Shown one piece after another: positions 50,734 to 59,100 of a stretch of 64,000 nt of DNA. The position numbers and the translations under genes were made by a program. The notes under the pieces were generated by a model. It was not told the origin of the DNA and did no database searches. It saw only the letters and a list, made by a program, of their open reading frames with translations. Numbering within the stretch: position 1 is the first letter of the stretch; every line of letters starts with the position of its first letter. The DNA lies in assembly GCF_014356525.2 (NCBI RefSeq), contig NC_052509.1:31829898-31893897 (forward strand). Direction: 5' to 3'. Source of the stretch: Nilaparvata lugens. Taxonomy: Eukaryota; Arthropoda; Insecta; Hemiptera; Delphacidae.

Positions 50734-51195
50734 TTAGAGATCCACAATGGTGACCATGCTGTGTCCAAGCTTCAACAATGTCTTCAACAACACTTGTGTG
50801 TCATCAAACAGCACACTAAACTTGATCAGAAGTCCAGGTGGGCAATGCTGCATTATAACTTTGTTGATTCCATCCTTGATATTCTTCATAGTGTGGGTGA
50901 AGACATCGGTCAGGAACTGATGCACACATCCATTGCTTTCAGCTGTATTTTCCAATGGATTGTGAATATCACCTCTTCTATAGAGAATGCTGTCCATGCT
51001 TACTGCATTGACAACTGCCTGTCGTTTATCCCGAAGTCTGGAGAAAGCACAAATGTAAGACTCATTATCTGGACATGATTCCAAATGTCCTGCATCGTTG
51101 AAAAAGTCTGTCAATAAGATAATACCATGATTATGTAGTTCCTCCTCAAGCTCAATCACTGCATCCCGCAGACATAGCTCACTGTTTGACAACAT
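50734..51195 (-). CDS. Unrecognised ORF B1, N-terminal half (153 aa)
   Basis: Unknown function; ATG at 51195-51193. The sequence is mixed and protein-like rather than repetitive: an acidic helix (VIELEEEL), LTDFFNDAG, a basic RLRDKRQAVV segment, ILYRRGDIHNP, and a hydrophobic C-terminal part (LLIKFSVLF, LLKTLLKLG) ending VTIVDL before TAA at 50736-50734. The paralogous ORF has VVNLDKVYNW at the matching place, so the stop falls inside an otherwise colinear stretch. No signal peptide or membrane span is clear. It lies downstream of ORF A2 in the same orientation, with a tRNA-like sequence between them. Confidence 0.55.
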   Translation of the reverse strand: MLSNSELCLRDAVIELEEELHNHGIILLTDFFNDAGHLESCPDNESYICAFSRLRDKRQAVVNAVSMDSILYRRGDIHNPLENTAESNGCVHQFLTDVFTHTMKNIKDGINKVIMQHCPPGLLIKFSVLFDDTQVLLKTLLKLGHSMVTIVDL

Positions 51196-51397
51196 GTTGC
51201 AGTAGACTGAATACCTCTCAGTGCTGACAAGCCTTCTTATACCAAACAGAGAAAAGTGGTGGTGGAGATAACTTTTCCTGTTTCAACAGGTCTATGATGA
51301 TATCACCCCATCATGACTCACTTCTCAATTCCTTTTTATCATAAATAATGTAGAAAGAAGTATCTTATTCTATATAATTTGAGTATTCAAATATAAA

Positions 51398-51470
51398 TCT
51401 TGTATGGTGTAGTGGTTAGCATGACAGCTTTCCAAGTCAGAGGTTCCAGGTTCGAATCCAAAGCAGTAAA
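51398..51470 (+). pseudogene. tRNA-Gly-like sequence (TCC anticodon region)
   Basis: tggtgtagtggttagcat (A box, D arm), then ctttccaag with TCC where the anticodon of tRNA-Gly lies, then aggttcgaatcc (B box). Spacing is that of a tRNA. The acceptor stem does not pair and the T stem has mismatches, so it is probably a tRNA-derived relic. It shares gtgtagtggtta with the sequence at 48591 and sits between two minus-strand paralogous ORFs. Confidence 0.55.
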
Positions 51471-51643
51471 GGTAAGTATTAAAGGTCAGTATCAACAGAA
51501 CCAGAGGATATATATTTTTTGTATGTAGAAGTCTGAACACTCAACTATACTTATCACTAGTGGGTAGAGAAGAGAAAACAATTATTTTATCTTCCCATAT
51601 GCATTTATTTTCCATTATAAAACAGAATATATATATATATTAG

Positions 51644-52141
51644 TCATTGAAAATCCTCTTCTATATTTTGTGGTTTCCTGATAGACCTCTGCCGACCTTT
51701 CCTCTCGTTCTGAAATGCTGCATACTCCATCAGTTTGTACAGTATCCCGAAAAGCAGCACTGTAGAGCATATTAGTAGAGCAGGGTCTCCTGAACAGCCC
51801 TCAGTAACTCTAAATCTCTTCACACGTCCATCATATCTGCAGTATGAGAATCCTGCAAAGGTTACCTTCCTATTGTTGCTGATAAGAGTTAGACTCTTGT
51901 CACCACATTCAAATTCACACCAATACTTTCGGGATGAACGATCATCAAAGATCAATTCAATTTTGACATCCTCATTTTGCCAATTATAGACTTTATCCAA
52001 ATTTACAACAGCTACTTCACTATACTTGAGACTGTAGATAGTATCTGGTTGTTGACCGGCTCCTTTGACCGACCATCTTAGTCCATGTTTAGCATGATCT
52101 AGACAATTGTTGTCAAGCACTGCACTAGCTTTCAACAGCAT
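51644..52141 (-). CDS. Unrecognised ORF A2 with shared motif series and a possible membrane span (165 aa)
   Basis: Unknown function; ATG at 52141-52139. Residues about 40-60 read SLKYSEVAVVNLDKVYNW. The family core follows: QNEDVKIELIFDD, KYWCEFECG, LTLI, FAGFS---DGRVKRFRV and SGDPA. Directly after SGDPA comes a hydrophobic stretch (ALLICSTVLLFGILYKLM) that could be a transmembrane helix, then a basic tail (NERKGRQRS). The paralogue at 50302-50730 has the core but not the hydrophobic segment. ORF A1 ends 7 bp upstream in another frame, so A1 and A2 may be exons or a frameshifted single gene. Confidence 0.6.
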   Translation of the reverse strand: MLLKASAVLDNNCLDHAKHGLRWSVKGAGQQPDTIYSLKYSEVAVVNLDKVYNWQNEDVKIELIFDDRSSRKYWCEFECGDKSLTLISNNRKVTFAGFSYCRYDGRVKRFRVTEGCSGDPALLICSTVLLFGILYKLMEYAAFQNERKGRQRSIRKPQNIEEDFQ

Positions 52142-52148
52142 ATCTGGG

Positions 52149-52445
52149 TTAGGGTGGCTTGAAAAAGTAGTGATGAGTTGTTACATGATGATTATCATCA
52201 CGTTCCAGTACTGCCATCTCTTTCACAATGAAATCATGGCCCAGTCCCTCAAATCCTTGGAAGTTTATCAGGTAGAGTGGTAGTGGACCGAAAATGTTGC
52301 TAGCTCTTCTCGGTGTAAATGTTGCAAAGTTGTTGTCTACAGCATTGCTACAGTTGTTGTCTCCACTACAGTCCTCAAATACCATGCCATCATCATCATC
52401 AGAAGCAGTATGTAGATTGGTAGTACTTGTAGAAACATCCTTCAT
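52149..52445 (-). CDS. Unrecognised ORF A1 with QGFEG---FIVKEMAV block (98 aa from ATG)
   Basis: The ATG is at 52445-52443; an upstream in-frame TTG at 52448 is not a likely start. The N-terminal half is Ser/Thr/Asp/Asn-rich. The C-terminal half is compact: YLINFQGFEGLGHDFIVKEM, then AVLERD, then HHYFFKPP before TAA. A QGF---FIVKE---FKPP pattern is one I have met in hypothetical arthropod proteins of repetitive origin, but I cannot name the domain. A TATA-like tttatatatc lies about 50-60 bp upstream on the minus strand (52499-52490), giving a plausible promoter. It is the first ORF of the minus-strand cluster. Confidence 0.5.
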   Translation of the reverse strand: MKDVSTSTTNLHTASDDDDGMVFEDCSGDNNCSNAVDNNFATFTPRRASNIFGPLPLYLINFQGFEGLGHDFIVKEMAVLERDDNHHVTTHHYFFKPP

Positions 52446-52488
52446 CAAGATGTGGTAGCAAGAAAATATGTGTTAACTGTGCAAAAAA

Positions 52489-52499
52489 AGATATATAAA
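52489..52499 (-). promoter_or_regulatory. Candidate TATA box for the minus-strand ORF cluster
   Basis: gtttatatatc on the minus strand, 45-55 bp upstream of the ATG of ORF A1, with a cacagtta initiator-like word further down. The AT-rich context makes chance matches easy. Confidence 0.3.
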
Positions 52500-52786
52500 C
52501 AGAAAGGACAGTGAAAAAACATGACAAAAAGGTAACTCTATGTTTTTATTTTTATGTTTTGGTTGTAAATACATCATTATTGCATTCAAAATGTTTTTTA
52601 TTCCTGAATTGTGAAAAAGTACATAAACCAGTCTCTGAGACTGCATCTTTCTATTAATGTTATGAAATTCATCTTTTGGTCAGCATGTTAAAAGCTATTT
52701 ATTTTTTTCCAATTTTTAAACTTTTTTTTTAGATTCTATTATTATTTTTTTATTTTTTATATGTATATATTTTTTCCTTTTTTTTA

Positions 52787-53007
52787 CCTTGACCTTGTTC
52801 TTGACCTTGTCCTTGACCTTGTCCTTGACCTTGTCCTTGACTTTGACCTTGACCTTGGTTAGGTTAGGTTTGTTAGGTTAGGTTAGGTTTGTTAGGTTAG
52901 GTTAGGTTTGTTAGGTTAGGTTAGGTTTGTTAGATTGGTTAGGTTAGGTTAGGTTAGGTGGAGAAGTCTGGCACATGTTGTCCCAGACTCCCCAATTTAT
53001 ATCTACT
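52787..53007 (-). repeat. Right TIR with expanded telomere-like and AAGGTC arrays
   Basis: Reads as (ccttgacctt/cttgtccttgac)n at 52787-52857, then ggttaggttaggtttg units to about 52958. The 48-bp terminal segment, identical in inverse to the left TIR, occupies 52960-53007. The arrays are about 94 bp longer than in the left TIR. Confidence 0.9.
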
Positions 53008-53568
53008 CATTGCAAATTGGATAGTATGAATTGTAATTGTCCTTCAATAGAGCGCACAAACAATATAAAATATTTAGAAGTCATAATAGATTAATTACTT
53101 TGCTGGGATAAACACATTTTACATCAAACAGCTAAAATCAGAAAATTAATTTACAAATTCATCCAACTCAGGCAGCTACTATCAATAGACATGATGAAAA
53201 ATGTTTATTATGCAATAGTCGAGTCCATAGCAAGATATGACATTTTGGCCTGGGGAGCTACAAATTTCTGCCACATCGATCCTATCTTCAAGGTTCAGAA
53301 GCTTATTTTGAGCATAATAGCACGCAAACATCCACTCTTCTCTTCAGTACTACTATACTCGGAGCTCAGCATCCTCAGCATCAGACAGATTTACATTCAC
53401 AGACTTCTAACATTCACCAGAAAGAACCCACTACTCTTCATCAATTTGAATCACCCGCAAGAAACACGCAGAAGGGACATGGACTTGGCAATTCCCAGGA
53501 TGACAACATCAGCTGCTCAGAGGTCAGCCACATATTTAGGACCAAAAATTTTCAATAAACTGCCATAG
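53008..53568 (+). pseudogene. Non-LTR retrotransposon ORF2, 3' part (after the inserted element)
   Basis: Starts with the second cattgc copy and continues the frame left at 47518. It gives IKYLEVIID, a degraded LLCWDKHI, and then KNVYYAIVESIARYDILAWG, which matches the region after the reverse transcriptase in Jockey/CR1-type elements (nnIKYLGVIID--L-W--H, then Y-S--R-GI--WG). The frame runs to about 53568 with one internal stop (TAA near 53089), so the LINE was already decaying or has decayed since. The 3' UTR follows. Confidence 0.85.
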
Positions 53569-54455
53569 CTATTAAAGAAACAGTTCCAATCAATTCATTC
53601 AAATTGAAAACAAAAAACTGACTCCTGTCCAATAGAATCAATCATGGAGAACAATTAGTTCTATGAAAATTTTAGTTTTCCATACTGTTTCATTATCATT
53701 TTCTTCATTATAATGATTTTTTCTCATGAGTATTATAAATGTTTTTTATGTTAAATTTTTTTAAATTTCTACATCTTAGGTTATCAATTTTCTTTTTAAA
53801 ATTTGTGTATAGCAATGTGGTTTTTATGAACTTCTAATGACTCACAAAATGTATCTTTATTAGAATTTTTAACTTTTGGCATAAAATCTTAAACAATAGC
53901 AAAATGAGTGGCATCCCGACACATATTTATATATAGTGGGGGCCACATTTTCTTAGATCAGCAAGTAATCAACTAATTGAATTAATACTTTGTAAATAAT
54001 AATTGTACCTTATATGCTTTTTGTAATCATGTCTATAATTTGAATAAACTCCTCTGGTCGTGTTGTACCCTCGACCAGAGACATTATTATTATTATTATT
54101 ATTACTACTACTACTATTATTATTAACAAGTACGCCAACAAGAGATGCAGGCATAAATAGTTTTTTTTCTTTTTTTTAATATAATGTAAAACTTGAGTCA
54201 AACCTTCTTTAGAAGGTTTTGGAGAATTTATAATTCGTCTGGTTTATAATATTTGAAATGTTCTACTGAAAGGGAATCTTCTTATCTTTTGTCATTCTTG
54301 CTTTTTTATTATTCTTCATTTCTTTGTTTGTAAGATTTCTTTTTTTAAGTGTATTTTTCATTTTTGTTTGTTATATTTTCTATAATAAACTCCCTTCTTC
54401 TGGGGGTACCAGGACGAAGGAAAAAGGAAAGGAAAGGAAAGGATTATTATTATTA
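53569..54455 (+). mobile_element. LINE 3' UTR with (ATT)n tail
   Basis: Non-coding continuation of the interrupted LINE. It includes an (ATT)n/(ACT)n run at about 54082-54123, then aaaggaaaggaaaggaaagg and a short terminal (att)n at 54443-54457. The foldback element's right arm (tacaacccctaagtcact) follows directly, marking the LINE 3' end. Confidence 0.65.
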
Positions 54456-54611
54456 TTATTTACAACCCCTAAGTCACTCCCTTATGAGAGGTTGAAATTC
54501 AGTTGTACGTTAAAAGATAGAGTATTTGACCAATAACTTATCTTTAAAGTTACATTATTATATCCACAAAATTCTCCAATTTATTGAAATAAATATGACT
54601 CACTCTATATA
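54456..54611. mobile_element. Foldback/MITE-like element, right arm
   Basis: The reverse complement matches the left arm at 46223-46430: acttag-ggttgtaa, gaaattcagttgtacgt, agagtatttg and ttattggtcaaat, ending in the terminus atatgactcactct. About one internal unit seems to be missing next to the LINE tail, so the LINE insertion was accompanied by a deletion, or one arm was shorter. Confidence 0.75.
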
Positions 54612-57287
54612 ATGTTATGCGTGGAATACAGTTATACATACAGTATTACATACAATTCGATAGTTTATAAAATACAGTTATTACAGTTTATAAATACAAC
54701 TTGATTATCATATTTTGTGAGAGTTGATTGACTAACTCATTTTCAATATACCGTGAACCCTATGAATGAATTATTATTTAATACGGATATCCGCCACAAA
54801 ATCAACTTTACATCAAAAATCAACAGAGAAAGTCATGAATAGTCCAAATATTGAGATTATACTGCTGAAAGTTAAGTTGTGATAAAACTACAGTTCATAA
54901 AATTCAGTTCAAATTTGTAGAATTTGATTCTCTATCAAGTGCAGACTGAAAATTCCATAGTGTTTATAATACGTAATGCATATTATATTTCACTTGATAG
55001 TTTTTTTGTTTGGTTTGTTGGATTTCTTCGTTCATATATTTGATGTTTCACTCTATTAGTATACGAGTAGACTATATTCCAGCAGTGAAACATCGAATAA
55101 ATCAACAAAGAAATCCAAAAAACTCAACAAAAACCATCAAGTTTGACAAACAATACCACTAATTTGTCAAAGGCTTTGTCTGGCCTTTCCCCCACCATCG
55201 ACCCTCAATGTACTTGTCGCCAGACTTGCACAACTTTCTTTGTAATGAAACTCGTGCCAAGAATACGGCCACAGCCGAATTATCCATCAGGCTGCAATCG
55301 GAACAGAGGGAGAAGAAGAGAGCAAAGAACAGAAACGAGCGAGAGGGAGAAGAGATATAGATAAATTGAATTTGAACATACCAAACTCCTTCATCGTATT
55401 ATAGTTCCGACCCCATTATTTCCCCCATCATGAGGGCGGAGAAAAAGTACTTCTCAAAAAGTTCACAACGGTTCATCTCAAATTTTTCTCCTCTATTATT
55501 TCCGTTTGACATTATTATGTGTGTTTGCCAACTCGTTATACTTCTCTATCTTCGCTGATTGCATGAGATCCCACTCTCCACGTAAAATGCTTCCCTTGAC
55601 AATATCTTGGCGTACTTGTTAACCTATTCCTGAGATCTGATTCCCCCCACCAAGCCAACTCACAAGAGCATTCTGCTAGAGCTTGAAACTTTCCTGATTC
55701 GAAGTTTTTTCGCCAGCTCGTTTTCGTTCTTAATACGGTGATTCGAATTCCACAGCGCTCTACGCCTTTATTACGTCTGTTTGTCTTTGCCTCTTCACCG
55801 GACACTCTCAACTTGTTTGAACATCGTTTATCAGCCTTATTTATAGAAGTTAATCTACCTGCTAACCTTTTTTGCAAACAGAGTCACTTTGCTATATTAT
55901 GCAGGACAATTTTTTCTCAATGAGAAAGTTTGTACAGGCAGGAAGCTAAGAACCGGAAATTCGTAAAGCTTCTCAAAGCGATGACTCGTTGAAATCAATT
56001 CAAGAGTACATTTCGAGATGGTTCTATTGAATAAAATGCTGGAGCATGGAAGGTAATACACCTGATAGCCAGGGCCAGGTTTCCCTTCAAAAGTATGATT
56101 TTTTCATATTTATGAAGGGAGATTTTTGCACTATCAGCTACTTAGTCTCAAAATATGCAAAAAATACTCTGGAGTTAATTTGAAGATGAATCTATTGGAT
56201 TACATATTGTAATAGAAAATAGAAGTGGATGAGGCTATGGTAATGAGGAATTTAAGAAGAGATGGTGAGTGGGAGGACAGACAAAGATGGAGGACTCGGC
56301 TGAAAGAAGGAAGATAGTTACTAGTAAAGTACTACTAAAGTACTGTAAAATCCTAATATATTATATATTAGAAAATAATATCCAAGGTATCTTCCAATCA
56401 TCAATGATTTTTTCCCCTTTTTCCAGCAATCCTTCATTATTCTATTTATTCCATGAGCAAAATTAATAAAAACGGTGAAATCTATTCCCTGGGAAATAAA
56501 CAATAGAGTGACATCAAATAACAGGATTCTATCAATTTCTTCCTCTTCCTCATTTTGGTTTGCCTAGCTACGACATTCATCTTTCAATATCATACATATA
56601 ATAATCTACCCACACACATCATACATATCATGTATGGGTCATGTAAAAAGAATCGTTTGCAATAATACATGAATTAATTTGTTCAAATATTATGACAATA
56701 CTGTAATGCATTCCTCACTCCATAGTATCATAAATCTTCATAATAAGTAGGCATAAAGCTCAAGACCAGGAACAGGAAACAAAACAAAGTGGATCGAAAA
56801 TTATTGTCAACACTCCAATGTAGATACAGGTGGGTGGTAATCCCAGAAGAGATTCGAAAGGGGTGAAAAACGTATGCGAAACACAGTTGAGACCATGAAT
56901 GCAAGATTATTATTATATTTGGTCGCAACGGTTTTACGTGAAAGTGGTGGGTAGGGTGCAGAAGATGAATGAATGAAGTTATGAATAATAATTTAAAAAT
57001 ATAACATCGGGTAGGAGCGAGGATTATTACCGGACGAGCGTGAAATGAATGAAAAGCAGGGAGAGTTTGGGTGAGATATTTTTGAAAAAGCGGTGACCGG
57101 TCCAATGGTGCGCGGTTTCTGACAGCAACGAATAAATTCGCGCGGATGAAATGGCAGCTCATAAATGGAGGCCGCGCACGCACGCACACACTCTGGATGC
57201 GACAGATACAGTTCACCACCTGCTGCCGCCGCTGCCGGAGTAATTTGTGGCTCACTCACACATGAGCACAGTTCGCTGGGCTTTCAG
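54612..57287. other. No gene seen
   Basis: AT-rich to about 55140, then more balanced sequence at 55150-55900 with short frames (73 and 113 residues) lacking motifs. A GC-richer patch begins near 57100 (ggccgcgcacgcacgcacac, ctgctgccgccgctgccgg) and leads into the candidate exon. Confidence 0.4.
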
Positions 57288-57386
57288 TATTTTGTAGGTA
57301 CAAACGATGGGCACTTGCCAATTGCTCAGCTCTTTCCAGGATGTGCATGTAATGGGTGCGTCCCAATCGTCGAGAACGGGTTTCAG
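57288..57386 (+). CDS. Candidate internal exon (33 codons), gene unknown
   Basis: A 99-bp open stretch is bounded by a good acceptor (ctgggctttcag) and a donor (ttcag|gtaatatt). It translates in phase 0 as YFVGTNDGHLPIAQLFPGCA followed by CNGCVPIVENGFQ. The amino acid composition is balanced, unlike nearly every other frame in the window, and the length is an exact multiple of three. A second possible acceptor (tattttgtag, exon from 57299) would shorten it. I cannot identify the protein. The frame also extends upstream to 57165 through Ala-rich low-complexity sequence, so chance openness is possible. Confidence 0.35.
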
Positions 57387-57439
57387 GTAATATTGGGTTG
57401 AGGTTGGGAGGAGACTGTGAGAAGGAGTAGGAGGACGAG

Positions 57440-58140
57440 GGGAGTTGAAGGATAATAAAAATAAGAAGAATTGATTGAATAAGAGGGGTGGTGGAGAAGG
57501 TGTAATCGGCGGATGTAGAAGGAAAAGAGAAGGAAGAAGAAGAAGAAGAAGAAGAAGAGATTGAAAAGGAGGAGGAGGAGGAGGTGGTGGCTGTGGTGGT
57601 GGATTAGGAGGGGGAGGCGGATGCGTAAGAAGTAAAGTAGTAGGAAAAGGGATGAATGAGAATTAGGTGTAGTATGAACGTGAGGAAGGTAATATTTGTA
57701 AGAAGAGTTGAAATAGACGTAGGACGTAAGGGAATGATTGAGGGATAGTACGATGAGTAGGATGTGGAGGAGTAGTAGTAGTGTTATTAGGATGAGAGGG
57801 AGAATGATTAGAAGGAAAAGTACGAAGAACAGAATGAGACGTTAGAGAAAGAGTAGCAGTATTGGTAAGAGGTAGAGTAATGAGAGAGTATAAAGAAGAG
57901 GATGAGGGAGTTGTGGGGGGAGGAGTGTGTGTGAGTGAATGAGAGCAGGAAAAGGAGGATGGGATGTGAAGGAGGGATAGTAGAAGGCAAAGGAGGAAGA
58001 GAGGGAGGAGGACTGTTGGAAGGATAGGAGAGTAAGTAATCCGAGTTGGAGAGATGTAATGGTAGTAGGTGTAGGAGGAGGAACTGTAGCAGGTGGAGGG
58101 CAAGGAGTATTTGGGGTAGAAGGAGGAGAGAAAGAGGTTT
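57440..58140 (+). repeat. Purine-rich tract with trinucleotide runs
   Basis: Plus strand rich in G and A, with (gaa)n at 57535-57560, (gga)n at 57570-57585, and gta/gga words to about 58135. The minus-strand Ser/Thr/Pro/Leu-rich frames (111-146 residues) come from this bias. Confidence 0.8.
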
Positions 58141-58179
58141 TACCTCGACGATTATGGAGATTCACTAGCCCACACATAT

Positions 58180-59100
58180 GGAGTACTACTAATACTCACA
58201 CACGGACTACAAATGCAGGGACACTAATAAAGACGGACCACCAGCTCTCACACGTTCACCTACAAATTACACGCACACCAATATGCCTACTCGAATATTC
58301 ATACTACAAATTCTCTGTCATACTCACATATTATGAAAACACCCTGAGCCTCTCATACAAACATCTTGCACTATGATAATATAATTGTCTGCATTTTTGT
58401 TTGCAAAGGAAGTTGACGCTGGAACGGAGCCGGCACTCCTTTCACAGTCAACCCTATAAATTACATTCGATTTCGCAAAGATACTTGTTTCTTGCAGAGT
58501 GCTATTTCTCGAAGTTCGTTATTGCGTTACATGGAGAGACGCTAACACTCACGAACATGGCGCTCACCAATTCTCATTCACATTTAAATTTACAAGACTA
58601 AGTTTGCAAATGATTCTAAAATATCAATCATGAAATGAGTTAAACTCGAAAATACACTAGCACTTTCACAAACCAAACATATCAGACAATCATAGAACTC
58701 ATAAACCCAAATTCGCAAGAAAGTACACTAATACTCAAACAATTGTGCGATCAATACTATTACATGTACAGACGTCAATAGTCAGTTCTAAATGGGGACA
58801 GGCTGTAACGTCACACATTCCAAGCTCTCTCATATTCACAAGTAAAGGCGAGGCACTGATACCAATACCACAGGCAAGCATAGTTGTATCTGTGCTGATA
58901 CAAAGGGTACAACCCATACTAATGCATACTAATACTCTCATACATGGTCAGAAGCTCACACATCCTTAGCTTGCTTTACACACTTGCTATAATACATGGA
59001 TAGATACATACACATACTTGAACTTATACTCATACATGAAACTACTTTTATACTCACGTACATAGACCGACAGTAACACTCATACATCAGAAGGCAACCA
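58180..59100 (+). repeat. Degenerate ACTCACAC/ACTCATACA low-complexity region
   Basis: Words such as actaatactcacacac, gaactcataaaccc, actcatacatg and atactcacgtacatag recur irregularly for about 900 bp. There is no fixed period. It looks like an eroded simple-sequence array. Confidence 0.5.

Larger units (their letters stand above)
47519..53007. mobile_element. 5,489-bp Polinton-like element with TIRs and 6-bp TSD
   Basis: The two ends are inverted repeats. The outer 48 bp (from agtagatataaattgggg to ccagacttctcc) are identical, followed by ctaacc-type and aaggtc-type tandem arrays of unequal length. Termini are AG...CT and the TSD is the 6-bp cattgc. These are Polinton/Maverick insertion hallmarks. 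Autonomous members of that class are about 15-20 kb with DNA polymerase B, a retroviral-type integrase, protease, ATPase and capsid genes. None of these is visible here. The contents are plus-strand repeat arrays (47840-50160) and minus-strand unrecognised ORFs (52445-50302). The insertion into LINE reverse transcriptase is seen directly. The Polinton affiliation is inference from termini and TSD length. A new or non-autonomous element type is equally possible. Confidence 0.8.

Noticed and set aside
50674..51078. 134-residue plus-strand ORF
   Set aside because: Shadow of the minus-strand ORFs B1/B2, whose paralogue supports the minus-strand reading.
52861..52958. True telomere end
   Set aside because: The TTAGG array is only about 100 bp, interspersed with TTTG variants, and lies inside a transposon TIR with LINE sequence beyond it.
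47513..53013. Densovirus or parvovirus integration for the 5.5-kb element with inverted ends
   Set aside because: The size and terminal repeats fit loosely, but no NS1-type helicase or capsid frame is present, and a precise 6-bp TSD points to integrase-type insertion.
57663..58177. Minus-strand ORFs of 111 and 146 residues rich in Ser, Thr, Pro and Leu
   Set aside because: Composition artefact of the purine-rich plus strand.
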